Of a stretch of 64,000 nucleotides of DNA, positions 30,184 through 38,199 are shown one piece after another (position 1 is the stretch's first letter; every line of letters begins with the position of its first letter). This stretch comes from Mucilaginibacter sp. (GTDB taxonomy: Bacteria > Bacteroidota > Bacteroidia > Sphingobacteriales > Sphingobacteriaceae). The notes under the pieces are model-generated. The model was given only the letters and a program-made list of their open reading frames with translations, had not been told where the DNA came from and did not search any database. Made by a program: the position numbers and the translations under genes. The stretch is from contig JAUCSE010000019.1 of assembly GCA_030445275.1 (NCBI GenBank), positions 1 through 64,000 of the forward strand, in the 5' to 3' direction.

Positions 30184-30705
30184 TTAACGGACTCTAAAAA
30201 CACCCTCTGTTACCACTTTCTTTTTATCATGCGCACTACTGCTCGCCGTAAAATAAAATGTCCCTTCAACCCATTCGCCATCCCGTTTTGTAATTTCTAC
30301 TTTACCAATCTCTTTGTCTAAGAGTATGACATCCCCATTTTTATCAATAAGACTTTTATCGTTTTCAATATAAAGATCAATGCCCTTGGTTTTGCCAACG
30401 GTGTACTTATAGCCTGGCTGTATATTCTGCGTTATTCCAGGTATACCAATATAATCCCCAGCCGCATTATAGCCCAATACCCTATTATCTACCTTTAAGG
30501 GCAGCATTGATACAGCCACCCAATCTTTACCATCTATTTTGCACTTCATGTAATAGCCTGTTGCCGAAGTAGCAATTGAACCCGGGGTATTTTCTTTTCT
30601 GAGGGTTTGTATCCCTTTTGCTAGTTTTTTTGCATCACCACGCTGCTGCCCGTTACAGGCAAACAGCGTACAAATGAATATCAATAGTAATAGAAAGCGT
30701 TTCAT
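30184..30705 (-). CDS. Lipoprotein, cluster paralogue B1
   Basis: 173 aa. Lipobox FACNGQ at about 15-18. The mature chain contains MKCKIDGKDWVAVSMLPLKVDNRVLGY and ends VEITKRDGEWVEGTFYFTASS..VTEGVFRVR. The protein at 33986 repeats this order (MKAKINGKDWVADAMMP, RILGYYG, KVDDNWAEGTFFFT, DGFFRI), so they are paralogues of the group of Bacteroidota lipoproteins annotated as DUF6252-like; that label is from memory. No reaction known. Sits 11 bp before the following gene. Confidence 0.8.
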   Translation of the reverse strand: MKRFLLLLIFICTLFACNGQQRGDAKKLAKGIQTLRKENTPGSIATSATGYYMKCKIDGKDWVAVSMLPLKVDNRVLGYNAAGDYIGIPGITQNIQPGYKYTVGKTKGIDLYIENDKSLIDKNGDVILLDKEIGKVEITKRDGEWVEGTFYFTASSSAHDKKKVVTEGVFRVR

Positions 30706-30746
30706 GATTTTTATATTTAAGTTTTTGATGTTTTATTTATTATAAT

Positions 30747-31202
30747 TTATTGAGGTATGCATTGGACTCCTGAACTAAGGGTAGCATTATCAGCTTCATA
30801 CTGGTCAACATTAAATTGATCAGTAGTTAATGTTTTTATGTGCCAGTAGACTGTGGCATTGAGCGCTTGATTATTTAATTTAATCGTTTGCGCATCTGTT
30901 AGTTCCCAGGAATAAGTGGCTGTTAAAGTTGATTTTCCGTCGCTTTGCTTTACCGATAATGTTCCATCATTATTAAATGTGAAGTAAAACACAACACTTG
31001 CGGATGGTGGTTTAAGCTCATTGTCATCTATTATACCATTTTTATTATCATCGTTACCTAATTTTACTACTGACCAGGTTTTGGCAGTAAGCAATGTTTT
31101 GGTATCGGGCGGTTTAGGTGTATCATCTTTTTTGCTACATGAAGCAATACACAAAGCACAAGCTATAATAATAGCCAGTTGGAGTTTTATAAACTTTTTC
31201 AT
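30747..31202 (-). CDS. Lipocalin-like lipoprotein
   Basis: 151 aa. Lipobox IASCSKKDD at about 18-22, then a Pro-rich linker. The domain starts LLTAKTWSVVKLGNDDNKNGIIDDNE with a calcium-loop-like Asp/Asn stretch, followed by FYFTFNNDGTLSVKQSDGKSTLTATYSWELTDAQTIKLN. This matches the small lipocalin-like domains common in Bacteroidota lipoproteins. Function unknown. Same strand and spacing (41 bp) as its neighbours in the array. Confidence 0.75.
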   Translation of the reverse strand: MKKFIKLQLAIIIACALCIASCSKKDDTPKPPDTKTLLTAKTWSVVKLGNDDNKNGIIDDNELKPPSASVVFYFTFNNDGTLSVKQSDGKSTLTATYSWELTDAQTIKLNNQALNATVYWHIKTLTTDQFNVDQYEADNATLSSGVQCIPQ

Positions 31203-31321
31203 GATTGTTTTTTTAAGATTATTGTAAAAGGTTTAGGTTCTATTTTTTTTTACAGCGGGGCTGACCATAATTAATGATACAGCCCCGGTAACATTTTTTG
31301 TGATAATAAATTCTTATCCAG

Positions 31322-31987
31322 CTACGCACCCCTACGGTCCATCCCAAATTCAGCGAACTTTACAGCTGTATTATAAAATGGTTGATGCAGGTTTTGATTG
31401 GCTGCATTCAGAGAATTTTGATGAAACACCGCCGCCACTGCAAGGAAGTCGAGCGCCGAAAATTCTCTAACCCAATTCGGACGTGGCGGCTTCACAAAAC
31501 CGGATTGCAGAAGAAAGCTAATTAGAATGTCGATCATGCGCGGGCAGAGTTCATCAAACTCCTCAGCGTATTTCTCCAAAAACCCGTTCACAACTACAAT
31601 GCTCCGTTCGTTTTTTGTTTGGTTTATCGCGTCTGCAATATCCTGCATCAGTACCGCGCGATCAATTACCTCTTGTGTGATAGCAGCTACATAAACGGAT
31701 AGCGGCGGCAGCGACTGCGGATTCAATTCGGTTAAAGAATGCGGGTGTATTGCATCCCATATTTCCGGGCGAAGGTGGGCAAAGTATGAAAACCGCCAGG
31801 GTTCAGGGTGAATCCCGAAAATTTTTACCCGTTCAACACCTTTGCGGATATAGGGATCCCAGGGGCCAGCCGGATGTGGATTATCCGGATCAGGGTAACC
31901 TTGTTTGCCAAGCAATTCACTGATAAGTGAGACAACTTTCTCACTGGAAATATTCTTTGCTTCAAAAACTGATTTAGTTGTTTCCAT
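31322..31987 (-). CDS. Uncharacterised protein with LNPQxLPP and NERSI cassettes, no signal peptide
   Basis: 221 aa, the only clearly non-exported protein in the array. Notable order: DPDNPHPAGPWDPYIRKGVERV (about 34-55), a His/Pro/Trp-rich stretch (IHPEPWRFSYFAHLRPEIWDAIHPH), the cassette LTELNPQSLPPLSVYVAA (about 105-122), a helical region with KNERSIVVVNGFLEK (about 146-160), then a helical C-terminal half with FVKPPRPNW. The last 70 residues (SALDFLAVAAVFHQNSLN) look alpha-helical. I know no named family. The same two cassettes, in the same order, recur in the secreted repeat protein at 34546. Confidence 0.75.
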   Translation of the reverse strand: METTKSVFEAKNISSEKVVSLISELLGKQGYPDPDNPHPAGPWDPYIRKGVERVKIFGIHPEPWRFSYFAHLRPEIWDAIHPHSLTELNPQSLPPLSVYVAAITQEVIDRAVLMQDIADAINQTKNERSIVVVNGFLEKYAEEFDELCPRMIDILISFLLQSGFVKPPRPNWVREFSALDFLAVAAVFHQNSLNAANQNLHQPFYNTAVKFAEFGMDRRGA

Positions 31988-32038
31988 TTTAATATTTGTT
32001 TAATGATTATACTTTATGGTTATTAAAAATTTCAGGTT

Positions 32039-33964
32039 CTATTCTTTTCTTGCTGAGATAGAGAAATTCAGATCATGCTCAATTTTATCGGTTTTATTCC
32101 CTAAGTGTTTATTGGCTTTACCAGAAAAACTTAAATTGCCTTTAGCATCTTTATCCATACTAAATTCATTGTGATCCCTTACAACAGAGCCTAACGTTCG
32201 AAATACAGGGTGAATGGGGAACATCATCCTTTTAATGTAAGGCAGAAGATCGGCACCCACCTCGACGAAAATAAGTTGATTCACTACCGCTGGGCTAAAA
32301 TCAACCAGGGGAGTGCCTAAGTATATTTTTATCTTGTTTGCATCTACATCATACTCTGCATCTATCATAATATTAAAGCAAGCTGGTGTTACAACTGTTC
32401 GTGCAAAAGCACCAAACCCCGCAACGTCACTCTGACTGCTTACAAAAGGCACGGCAGCAGGTTTTATTACCTTTAATTCAATAACCTGAATTTTGCCTTT
32501 ACTGCCTTCCTGAAATCCATCTTCAACAGCTACATTTTCATAAAAAGTAAATTTGGTTGCATTGCCTTCTATATTCCCTTTCATTTTTATCACTTTGCCT
32601 TTGCTGCCATCTTTAGGATAGCGAAGAGAAAGCGCTCCTTGCATTACCACCCCATATTTCCACCAGGTTACCCCGTCTTTATTTCTGAAATTAATTGTAA
32701 AATCATGCTTTATTTCGCCCTTAAAAACACCGCAATATGTTTTCATTAAAACATCTGTGGCATACTGAATAACATCTCCTGCAATACCTGCCCCTGCCTT
32801 AATCTTTCCCAATTTACTCTGCAATGATTCTGCATCAAATTTTGCGATGGAAAAGATCTTAGCCACTTCCTTTGGAATAAAGTCATGTGGCGCATCTATT
32901 TGCATTCCATTTGTATTTACTACATCTACAGCCTTAGGAACCGCTTTATCCAGGGTGATATTTAACAGAATTGTCTTGAGAGATAGTGACCAGAAATTAG
33001 TAACAGCAGAAAAGGCGGCACAGGCCTCATTTACCATTACCAGGTATTCACATATGGTATTATCCTGTGGCTTATGCTGGTCGGTTATTTTTTCAAACGA
33101 TTTCATTTCCCTTGCGTTATCAGCAAGGTTATTATTAAGATCAGATAAGTTGCCGGCCAGATTAGGCGGGATATGTTTTGCTGATTTTACAAGATCTGCC
33201 GTCTGTTTTCCGGCGGTGTTCAGGTCTTTAAATAATTTAACAACATCTGCTATTTTTTCGTCCAGCTCACTTACTTTCTTTTCAAGCGTAGCTTTGTCAT
33301 TGGGGCTGATGGCATCTTCCACTTTTGCTACGGCTTCTTTTAAATTATCCTGTGCTTTGTTGATAGCATCAATATTATCATCGGCCCAATTGCCCATTTG
33401 GGGCAATGCGTAAACAGTAACCGTTGATGATTGCTGCACTTTTTTATCGCTGCTTTTTACCGTTATTTTATAGTCACCAATTTTATCAGGGGCGGTCCAG
33501 GCAGCACTATATTTTCCATCAGCAGCAAGTGTGACCAGTTTGGTGTCTTTTACCGAAGGTCCGTTTACCGTTATTTCAACCTGGGTAAAGTTTTTATATT
33601 TTACACTTTCGCCGGTTATGGTGATGCTTCCTCCTGTAAATACGCTGTTGGATGATAATGCAACGGTTACCTGACCATCACTCGGGGTCATATCATTTGC
33701 ATCAGCTGTTGGTTTTGCATTGCCCGATGACCTTTTATTTTTTAGCGTATCCCGCGAATTGCTCTTTGTTGCTTTTTTCTTATTATTGATCTTTCCCGGC
33801 AATGTTTCCAGCGTATCAAACCCCTGATTAATCTTTTGATCTGCTTTACGATCAGTCCGCCATCCTGCTTGGTCTTTTATTTTTTGCCCCAATTTTTTAA
33901 AGAATTGAGCTTCACTCCTGGTTCCAATAAAAAGCAGAAGTATCAATACAAAAAAAGTTTTCAT
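32039..33964 (-). CDS. Large exported protein with Ig-like domain and coiled coil
   Basis: 641 aa. Signal peptide (1-19, cleavage near SEAQ), then a Lys-rich amphipathic stretch (FFKKLGQKIKDQAGWRTDRKADQKINQG). A single Ig-like domain is at about 95-185 (VALSSNSVFTGGSITITGESV..KNFTQVEITVNGP..YSAAWTAPDKIGDYKITVKSS). Helical, coiled-coil-like segments fill about 195-300. The rest is mixed alpha/beta with YGVVMQGALSLRYPKDGSKGKVIKMKGNIEGNATKFTFYENV, unlike families I recognise. Probably periplasmic or surface-exposed. Lies 21 bp after the paralogue B2 gene. Confidence 0.75.
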   Translation of the reverse strand: MKTFFVLILLLFIGTRSEAQFFKKLGQKIKDQAGWRTDRKADQKINQGFDTLETLPGKINNKKKATKSNSRDTLKNKRSSGNAKPTADANDMTPSDGQVTVALSSNSVFTGGSITITGESVKYKNFTQVEITVNGPSVKDTKLVTLAADGKYSAAWTAPDKIGDYKITVKSSDKKVQQSSTVTVYALPQMGNWADDNIDAINKAQDNLKEAVAKVEDAISPNDKATLEKKVSELDEKIADVVKLFKDLNTAGKQTADLVKSAKHIPPNLAGNLSDLNNNLADNAREMKSFEKITDQHKPQDNTICEYLVMVNEACAAFSAVTNFWSLSLKTILLNITLDKAVPKAVDVVNTNGMQIDAPHDFIPKEVAKIFSIAKFDAESLQSKLGKIKAGAGIAGDVIQYATDVLMKTYCGVFKGEIKHDFTINFRNKDGVTWWKYGVVMQGALSLRYPKDGSKGKVIKMKGNIEGNATKFTFYENVAVEDGFQEGSKGKIQVIELKVIKPAAVPFVSSQSDVAGFGAFARTVVTPACFNIMIDAEYDVDANKIKIYLGTPLVDFSPAVVNQLIFVEVGADLLPYIKRMMFPIHPVFRTLGSVVRDHNEFSMDKDAKGNLSFSGKANKHLGNKTDKIEHDLNFSISARKE

Positions 33965-33985
33965 GATAGTTTTTTTGATATATGA

Positions 33986-34492
33986 TTAAGGGGCGTGTTT
34001 AAGACCAATGCGGAAGAAACCATCAGTTACTTCTATTTTTTTATTGGGGTTGTTCAGGCAACTGGTTACCGTAAAAAAGAAAGTGCCCTCTGCCCAGTTG
34101 TCATCAACTTTTGTAATGTTCATTTCGCCTTTTGTGCCCCCACAAATGCCATCGTCGTCATTCACAAAATCAACAGCCCAGTTTTCTGAAATTCTTATTT
34201 TTTTCCCTACTACCATATCTCTTCCGCTATAAGGAAAGCTGATATATTCTTTACCGTAATAACCTAGTATCCTGTCAGTTCCTTCGGTTGGCATCATCGC
34301 ATCGGCTACCCAATCCTTGCCGTTTATTTTGGCTTTCATTGTCCACCCATCTTCTTTTGTAGTCAGCGTTCCTGGAACATGCTCTTTCATGGTTGCTTGT
34401 ATATTATCGCTCAGATTCTTTGCATCTTTTTGATGACTGTTGCAGGCAAACAGCACGCAGGCTAATGCCAGCAGAAATAAATATCGTTTCAT
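33986..34492 (-). CDS. Lipoprotein, cluster paralogue B2
   Basis: 168 aa. Lipobox LFACNSHQ at about 14-17. Related over its length to the 173-aa lipoprotein at 30184: MKAKINGKDWVADAMMP, DRILGYYGKEYISFPY and NITKVDDNWAEGTFFFTVTS, ending DGFFRIGLKHAP. Extra features are an acidic GICGGTK loop with two Cys and a basic tail. Function unknown. The two copies are separated by three genes, so they are not a simple tandem pair. Confidence 0.8.
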   Translation of the reverse strand: MKRYLFLLALACVLFACNSHQKDAKNLSDNIQATMKEHVPGTLTTKEDGWTMKAKINGKDWVADAMMPTEGTDRILGYYGKEYISFPYSGRDMVVGKKIRISENWAVDFVNDDDGICGGTKGEMNITKVDDNWAEGTFFFTVTSCLNNPNKKIEVTDGFFRIGLKHAP

Positions 34493-34504
34493 GGTGATTG
34501 GTTT

Positions 34505-34570
34505 TTAATGTATAATGTTTGCTTTTGGCGGCAAAGGCTGCGGGTTTAACTTCTTTTCCTCTCAGAACTT
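34505..34570 (-). other. Out-of-frame fourth LNPQPLPP cassette of the repeat protein
   Basis: In a different frame from the upstream ORF, the minus strand encodes EEKKLNPQPLPPKANIIH followed by a stop at 34505. It joins the main ORF if one G is added near 34573 (TCTGAGAGG instead of TCTGGAGAGG, as in the sister units). The stop at 34546 in the current frame is therefore secondary. Confidence 0.6.
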
Positions 34571-34932
34571 TGCGCCTTAATTGGTTTATCTTCTTTTGGA
34601 GGCAATGGCTGCGGGTTCAGCATCTTTTCGTTTCCGGAACTTTGCGCCTTAACTGGTTTATCTGCTTTTGGAGGTAATGGCTGCGGATTTAACTTCTTTT
34701 CTTCTCCTTGGTTTTGCACCTTTTTTTCGGGAAGGCCACTCACAATAATAATGCTCCGTTCATTGCCTGATTTATCTACTTTTGGCGGCAATGGCTGTGG
34801 GTTTAGCATCTTTTCTTCTCCGGAGCTCTTTACCTTAACTGCTTTAGTATCTATATTTTTTTTCTGATACTGCGCATGAGTGGTTGTTACTGTAACTACC
34901 ACGATAAATAATAAGAAACTTAAGGTTTTCAT
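34546..34932 (-). CDS. Secreted repeat protein with three LNPQPLPP cassettes
   Basis: 128 aa. Signal peptide (about 1-20, THAQ) and no folded domain. The mature chain holds three copies of LNPQPLPPK, each preceded by a GEE/GNE-K(M/K) box, and one GNERSIIIVSGLPEKK. Lys, Pro, Gln and Ser dominate, so it is probably disordered. Codons in the units are alike at the DNA level, showing recent unit duplication. A 1-nt deletion has cut off a fourth unit (34505-34570). It shares the two cassettes with the cytosolic protein at 31322. Function unknown. Confidence 0.7.
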   Translation of the reverse strand: MKTLSFLLFIVVVTVTTTHAQYQKKNIDTKAVKVKSSGEEKMLNPQPLPPKVDKSGNERSIIIVSGLPEKKVQNQGEEKKLNPQPLPPKADKPVKAQSSGNEKMLNPQPLPPKEDKPIKAQSSERKRS

Positions 34933-34979
34933 AATGAATGGTTTTTATTTTTAAATGGTTGGATAATTAGTTGCGATTT

Positions 34980-35930
34980 TTATTTTTTATATATCACAGG
35001 TGTAGTACCCCGGGGACCGTAACTAAAATGTGTCTGTGAGTAGTAGGGCAACCTATTACCAAAGGTATGTGAGCTCACCAGCATCTTATCGCCCGAAGGC
35101 AGTAGTACACCAAAATAGGGTATTAACCTGCCTTGCACTCTATTGTTGCCGTTGCTGTCAGTGCTATAGTCTTCGTTATAGCCAAACATATATACCCTGG
35201 CTCCTGTACTTTTGGGCTGCTGGTAAGAAATTTCAGCTACTGTAAAGCCACCATCACCTATTCCTTGTTTTATGTATATGCCGTTTCTGGTATAATGTGT
35301 AACGCCTTTACCTGTGCCGTCTATACTACCAAACGTAATAGTGCTTAAATCGGGCACATATTGATATTTATACTCGTCCGGACTGATTGCACCGCTCCAT
35401 TCGGTACCGTTTACAGAAAACCCGGCAGCGGGAAACAACGATAAATCATATATGGTACCATTGAGCCCACCATTTGCTACGAGTTGCTTAGTGTCAACGG
35501 GGCTCATCATTAACTTATTCTTATCGGTAATGTGGATGAGTTGGTCCCCACCAATTTCGCGGAAATTTGCAGTTATAAGAGCTTCCCCGCCCGGTACACT
35601 ATCAATCTTTATTATCTTACCATTTATACTGTCGGGTCTTGTAACCTCTCCGGGAGTTGTTACGCTTAGGAATGCAAATAACGAATAGATGGTAATACTA
35701 CTATCTGTATGGAATTTCATGTCAACGGGTTCCGGATATTGAGCCCTGCTTCCTCCGCCGCCACCTCCGTTTGTACCTACCCATTCAGTGTTCTTTAAAA
35801 AATCGAGGTAGTTTTTTTGTACTGGCGGCGGAGGCACCGGCGGAGGTATTGGCGTTGGCGTATTGCCACTTTTTTTACAAGCGACAAAACTGACCGCTAT
35901 GCATACTGTTAGTATGATGAGCTTTTTCAT
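34980..35930 (-). CDS. Two-lobed lipoprotein, cluster paralogue A2
   Basis: 316 aa from ATG 35930, chosen because MKKLIILTVCIAVSFVACKK is a lipoprotein signal; the frame is open to 35966. A Pro-rich tether (IPPPVPPPPVQKN) is followed by a lobe starting LKNTEWVGTNGGGGGGSR and a second starting VNGTEWSGAISPDEY, ending FGVLLPSGDKMLVSSHT. This is a longer relative of the 215-aa lipoprotein at 29525. Secreted and lipid-anchored; the glycine run is likely flexible. Function unknown. Confidence 0.8.
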   Translation of the reverse strand: MKKLIILTVCIAVSFVACKKSGNTPTPIPPPVPPPPVQKNYLDFLKNTEWVGTNGGGGGGSRAQYPEPVDMKFHTDSSITIYSLFAFLSVTTPGEVTRPDSINGKIIKIDSVPGGEALITANFREIGGDQLIHITDKNKLMMSPVDTKQLVANGGLNGTIYDLSLFPAAGFSVNGTEWSGAISPDEYKYQYVPDLSTITFGSIDGTGKGVTHYTRNGIYIKQGIGDGGFTVAEISYQQPKSTGARVYMFGYNEDYSTDSNGNNRVQGRLIPYFGVLLPSGDKMLVSSHTFGNRLPYYSQTHFSYGPRGTTPVIYKK

Positions 35931-35994
35931 ATTGGTTGTCTTTTTAAGATTTTTTGTTTGCATCAATCCTATAATAACAGCAGTATTTCCTGGG

Positions 35995-36990
35995 CTATTG
36001 AATACCCAGGAACCTACTTACCTCATTATAGTTATTAACATTAATATGATTTTGGTGTATAGAGCTGATGAGGGTACCAGATACAACTACTATTTTAAAT
36101 TGGTGTGTAGGAATATTGAAAGTACTAATGCTTGGCGCTGCAACAGTTCCTGTTTTAGCAAAGAAAAAATGCAGGCGCACATTGCCAACAGAAGTTTCAT
36201 AAGCATAATTAAAAGTATAGTTGCTGTTAAAGTTCTCAGTAAATGAAAATGGAAGCGGCTGCCATTGTACCGTATTTGTTATTGGAGATGATTGATAATA
36301 CACCAATATTAGTCCTGAATTTAACAGATCAGTTGTAATTAATGAATTAGCGCGATCAAAGTATTTAGAAACATACCCCTCAGCAGCATTAACCTCTGTA
36401 CCAAACCAATAAGTTGAGTTATAAACCCAATCAGCAGTTTTAACTGTAAATACATCAACCTTAACATTGGCGTTACCTGCTGGACCTTGCGGTCCGGCCG
36501 GGCCTTGTAAATTTATAGGCACACCCCATCCCGAAGCTGTTTTTGGACCATACAACAGGTAGTTTGTTTTATCAAGATAATAATCGCCGGTTTTACCCAG
36601 GCTAGCGGCGGGTACACCCGCACCACTTAAAGTAGTGCTCCCGGCGGCGCCGGTTGCTCCTGTAGCGCCATTAGCTCCTTTCAAAGAGAAACCTGTTCCC
36701 CAGCCGTTGGCAGTTTTGGGGCCATACAATAACCCGGTAGACGTATCGAGGTAAAAATCGCCGATAACACCTTTGCTGGCTGCAGGAGTAGTATTACCAC
36801 TGTAAATAACACTGCCGGCACTGCCATTTGCCCCGGCGGGGCCAGCCGGGCCAACAGCCCCTGTAGCTCCGGCGGCACCCTTATCTCCGGTATTACCCGC
36901 TGGGCCTACCGCTCCGTCCTTACCGCACTTAACCAATAAGAATGACAAACAAATAATGGATAGCAGAAATAAATAACGTTGTGTTTTCAT
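35995..36990 (-). CDS. Collagen-like lipoprotein, copy 2
   Basis: 331 aa. Lipobox LLVKCGKDG at about 18-22, then Gly-X-Y triplets (GAVGPAGNTGDKGAAGATGAVGPAGPAGANG, about 23-57). Two tandem copies of a unit SVIYSGNTTPAASKGVIGDFYLDTSTGLLYGPKTANGWG..L+GA follow, alternating with further collagen triplets. The C-terminal 130 residues differ from copy 1. Collagen triplets probably give a trimeric stalk on the outer surface. The first 40 residues are almost identical to the gene at 37061, so this is a recent duplication. Confidence 0.85.
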   Translation of the reverse strand: MKTQRYLFLLSIICLSFLLVKCGKDGAVGPAGNTGDKGAAGATGAVGPAGPAGANGSAGSVIYSGNTTPAASKGVIGDFYLDTSTGLLYGPKTANGWGTGFSLKGANGATGATGAAGSTTLSGAGVPAASLGKTGDYYLDKTNYLLYGPKTASGWGVPINLQGPAGPQGPAGNANVKVDVFTVKTADWVYNSTYWFGTEVNAAEGYVSKYFDRANSLITTDLLNSGLILVYYQSSPITNTVQWQPLPFSFTENFNSNYTFNYAYETSVGNVRLHFFFAKTGTVAAPSISTFNIPTHQFKIVVVSGTLISSIHQNHINVNNYNEVSRFLGIQ

Positions 36991-37060
36991 GATAAGTTTT
37001 TTTGTATTTATGCATTTCAGATTAACACCAATTGTACTTTTCTTTCTTTACAGAAACCGG

Positions 37061-37984
37061 CTAATCAGTTAAATGCAAGGCTTGTTTTACCTGAGCATAA
37101 TTTTTAAAGTTGATATTGGCTGTTATATGTACACCACCAGGAATAATGACATACCTGAAACTATGCGCATTGGATATACTGCCATATGCATTAAGACTGC
37201 TAGTCAAGTCAATCTGGATCTGACCGAGCGAGGTAATGCCCGACCAGGTATCAATATTGCTATTTGCGCCAGACATATAAGTAATTATAATAGGCAACTG
37301 AGCTACATTATCAACAGGCCATATAATAGGATTGTATCCGCTCAATTTGCCATAAACAATCACGGTTCCTTTATCTAAAATATCCTGGGTAATTTTAGCT
37401 GCGGTAATGATAGAAGAAAAATGGATCGTACCAAAAATAGTTGTTTGGGTATAGGTTGTAGGGGTGATCCAGTCAGAGTAAATTACATTAGCTGTGCCAG
37501 CCGGACCTTGTAAATTCAGTCCAGTTCCCCACCCGGCATCGGTTTTAGGGCCATACAGCAGATAGTTGCTTTTATTGAGGTAAAAATCGCCGTTGCTGCC
37601 TAAACCAGCAGCCGGGGCACCCGTGCCGCTTAGTGTTTTACTACCGGCAGCACCTGTGGCTCCAGTTGCTCCCTTTAAAGAAACTCCGGCACCCCAGCCA
37701 GCGGCAGTTTTAGGGCCGTATAAAAGCCCTGTTGATGTATTAAGGTAAAAATCACCTGCTACACCTGTAGCTGCTAACGGGGTAGTACTACCGCTGTAAA
37801 TAATGCTTCCGGCCTTGCCATCGGTACCTGTTGGGCCAGCCGGACCAACAGCACCCTGTACTCCGGCTGCGCCTTTATCGCCGGTAGTACCTGCAGGCCC
37901 CACGGCCCCGTCTTTACCGCACTTAACCAATAAGAACGATAAGCAAATAATTGACAATACAAATAAGTAGCGTTGTGTTTTCAT
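37061..37984 (-). CDS. Collagen-like lipoprotein, copy 1
   Basis: 307 aa from ATG 37984 (MKTQRYLFVLSIICLSFLLVKC), two residues after another ATG. Same plan as copy 2: lipid-anchored Cys, Gly-X-Y triplets, two SIIYSGSTTP..GDFYLNTSTGLLYGPKTAAGWG units separated by GATGATGAAGSKTLSGTGAP, then a distinct C-terminal domain (about 175-307) that would be the variable head. The units resemble the repeat found in many Bacteroidota collagen-like proteins. It follows the response-regulator gene with a 37-codon ORF between, and may be the first structural gene of the array. Confidence 0.85.
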   Translation of the reverse strand: MKTQRYLFVLSIICLSFLLVKCGKDGAVGPAGTTGDKGAAGVQGAVGPAGPTGTDGKAGSIIYSGSTTPLAATGVAGDFYLNTSTGLLYGPKTAAGWGAGVSLKGATGATGAAGSKTLSGTGAPAAGLGSNGDFYLNKSNYLLYGPKTDAGWGTGLNLQGPAGTANVIYSDWITPTTYTQTTIFGTIHFSSIITAAKITQDILDKGTVIVYGKLSGYNPIIWPVDNVAQLPIIITYMSGANSNIDTWSGITSLGQIQIDLTSSLNAYGSISNAHSFRYVIIPGGVHITANINFKNYAQVKQALHLTD

Positions 37985-37995
37985 GATCAATTTTT

Positions 37996-38109
37996 TTAAT
38001 ATTTATAGATTTTGTTTGTAATAATTTCATACTGATGCACAACCGGGGGTGGTAAAATCTCATTTAGCGTTTTGCCAATTTTTGTAAAAGGAGTGCCCGG
38101 AGTTTTCAT
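37996..38109 (-). CDS. Candidate 37-aa peptide
   Basis: ATG at 38109, stop at 37996, ending 11 bp before the collagen-like start. Sequence features: MKTPGTPFTKIGKTLNEIL, then PPPVV and a polar tail with aromatic residues (HQYEIITNKIYKY). It has a basic N-terminal half and no signal peptide. Its place between the response regulator and the array, and the Pro-rich core, are suggestive. A chance ORF of this length is also possible. Confidence 0.35.
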   Translation of the reverse strand: MKTPGTPFTKIGKTLNEILPPPVVHQYEIITNKIYKY

Positions 38110-38199
38110 GATAATGGTTTATTTCTATACGAAATTCCGTTATATGACTACACGGGTCAATAATATAAGCTTATGGTTTTTGTATGGGGAGGAAGGCGA

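Noticed and set aside
34546..34932. The LNPQPLPP protein as a RiPP precursor
   Set aside because: It has a Sec signal peptide, and no modifying enzyme, protease or exporter of RiPP type is nearby.
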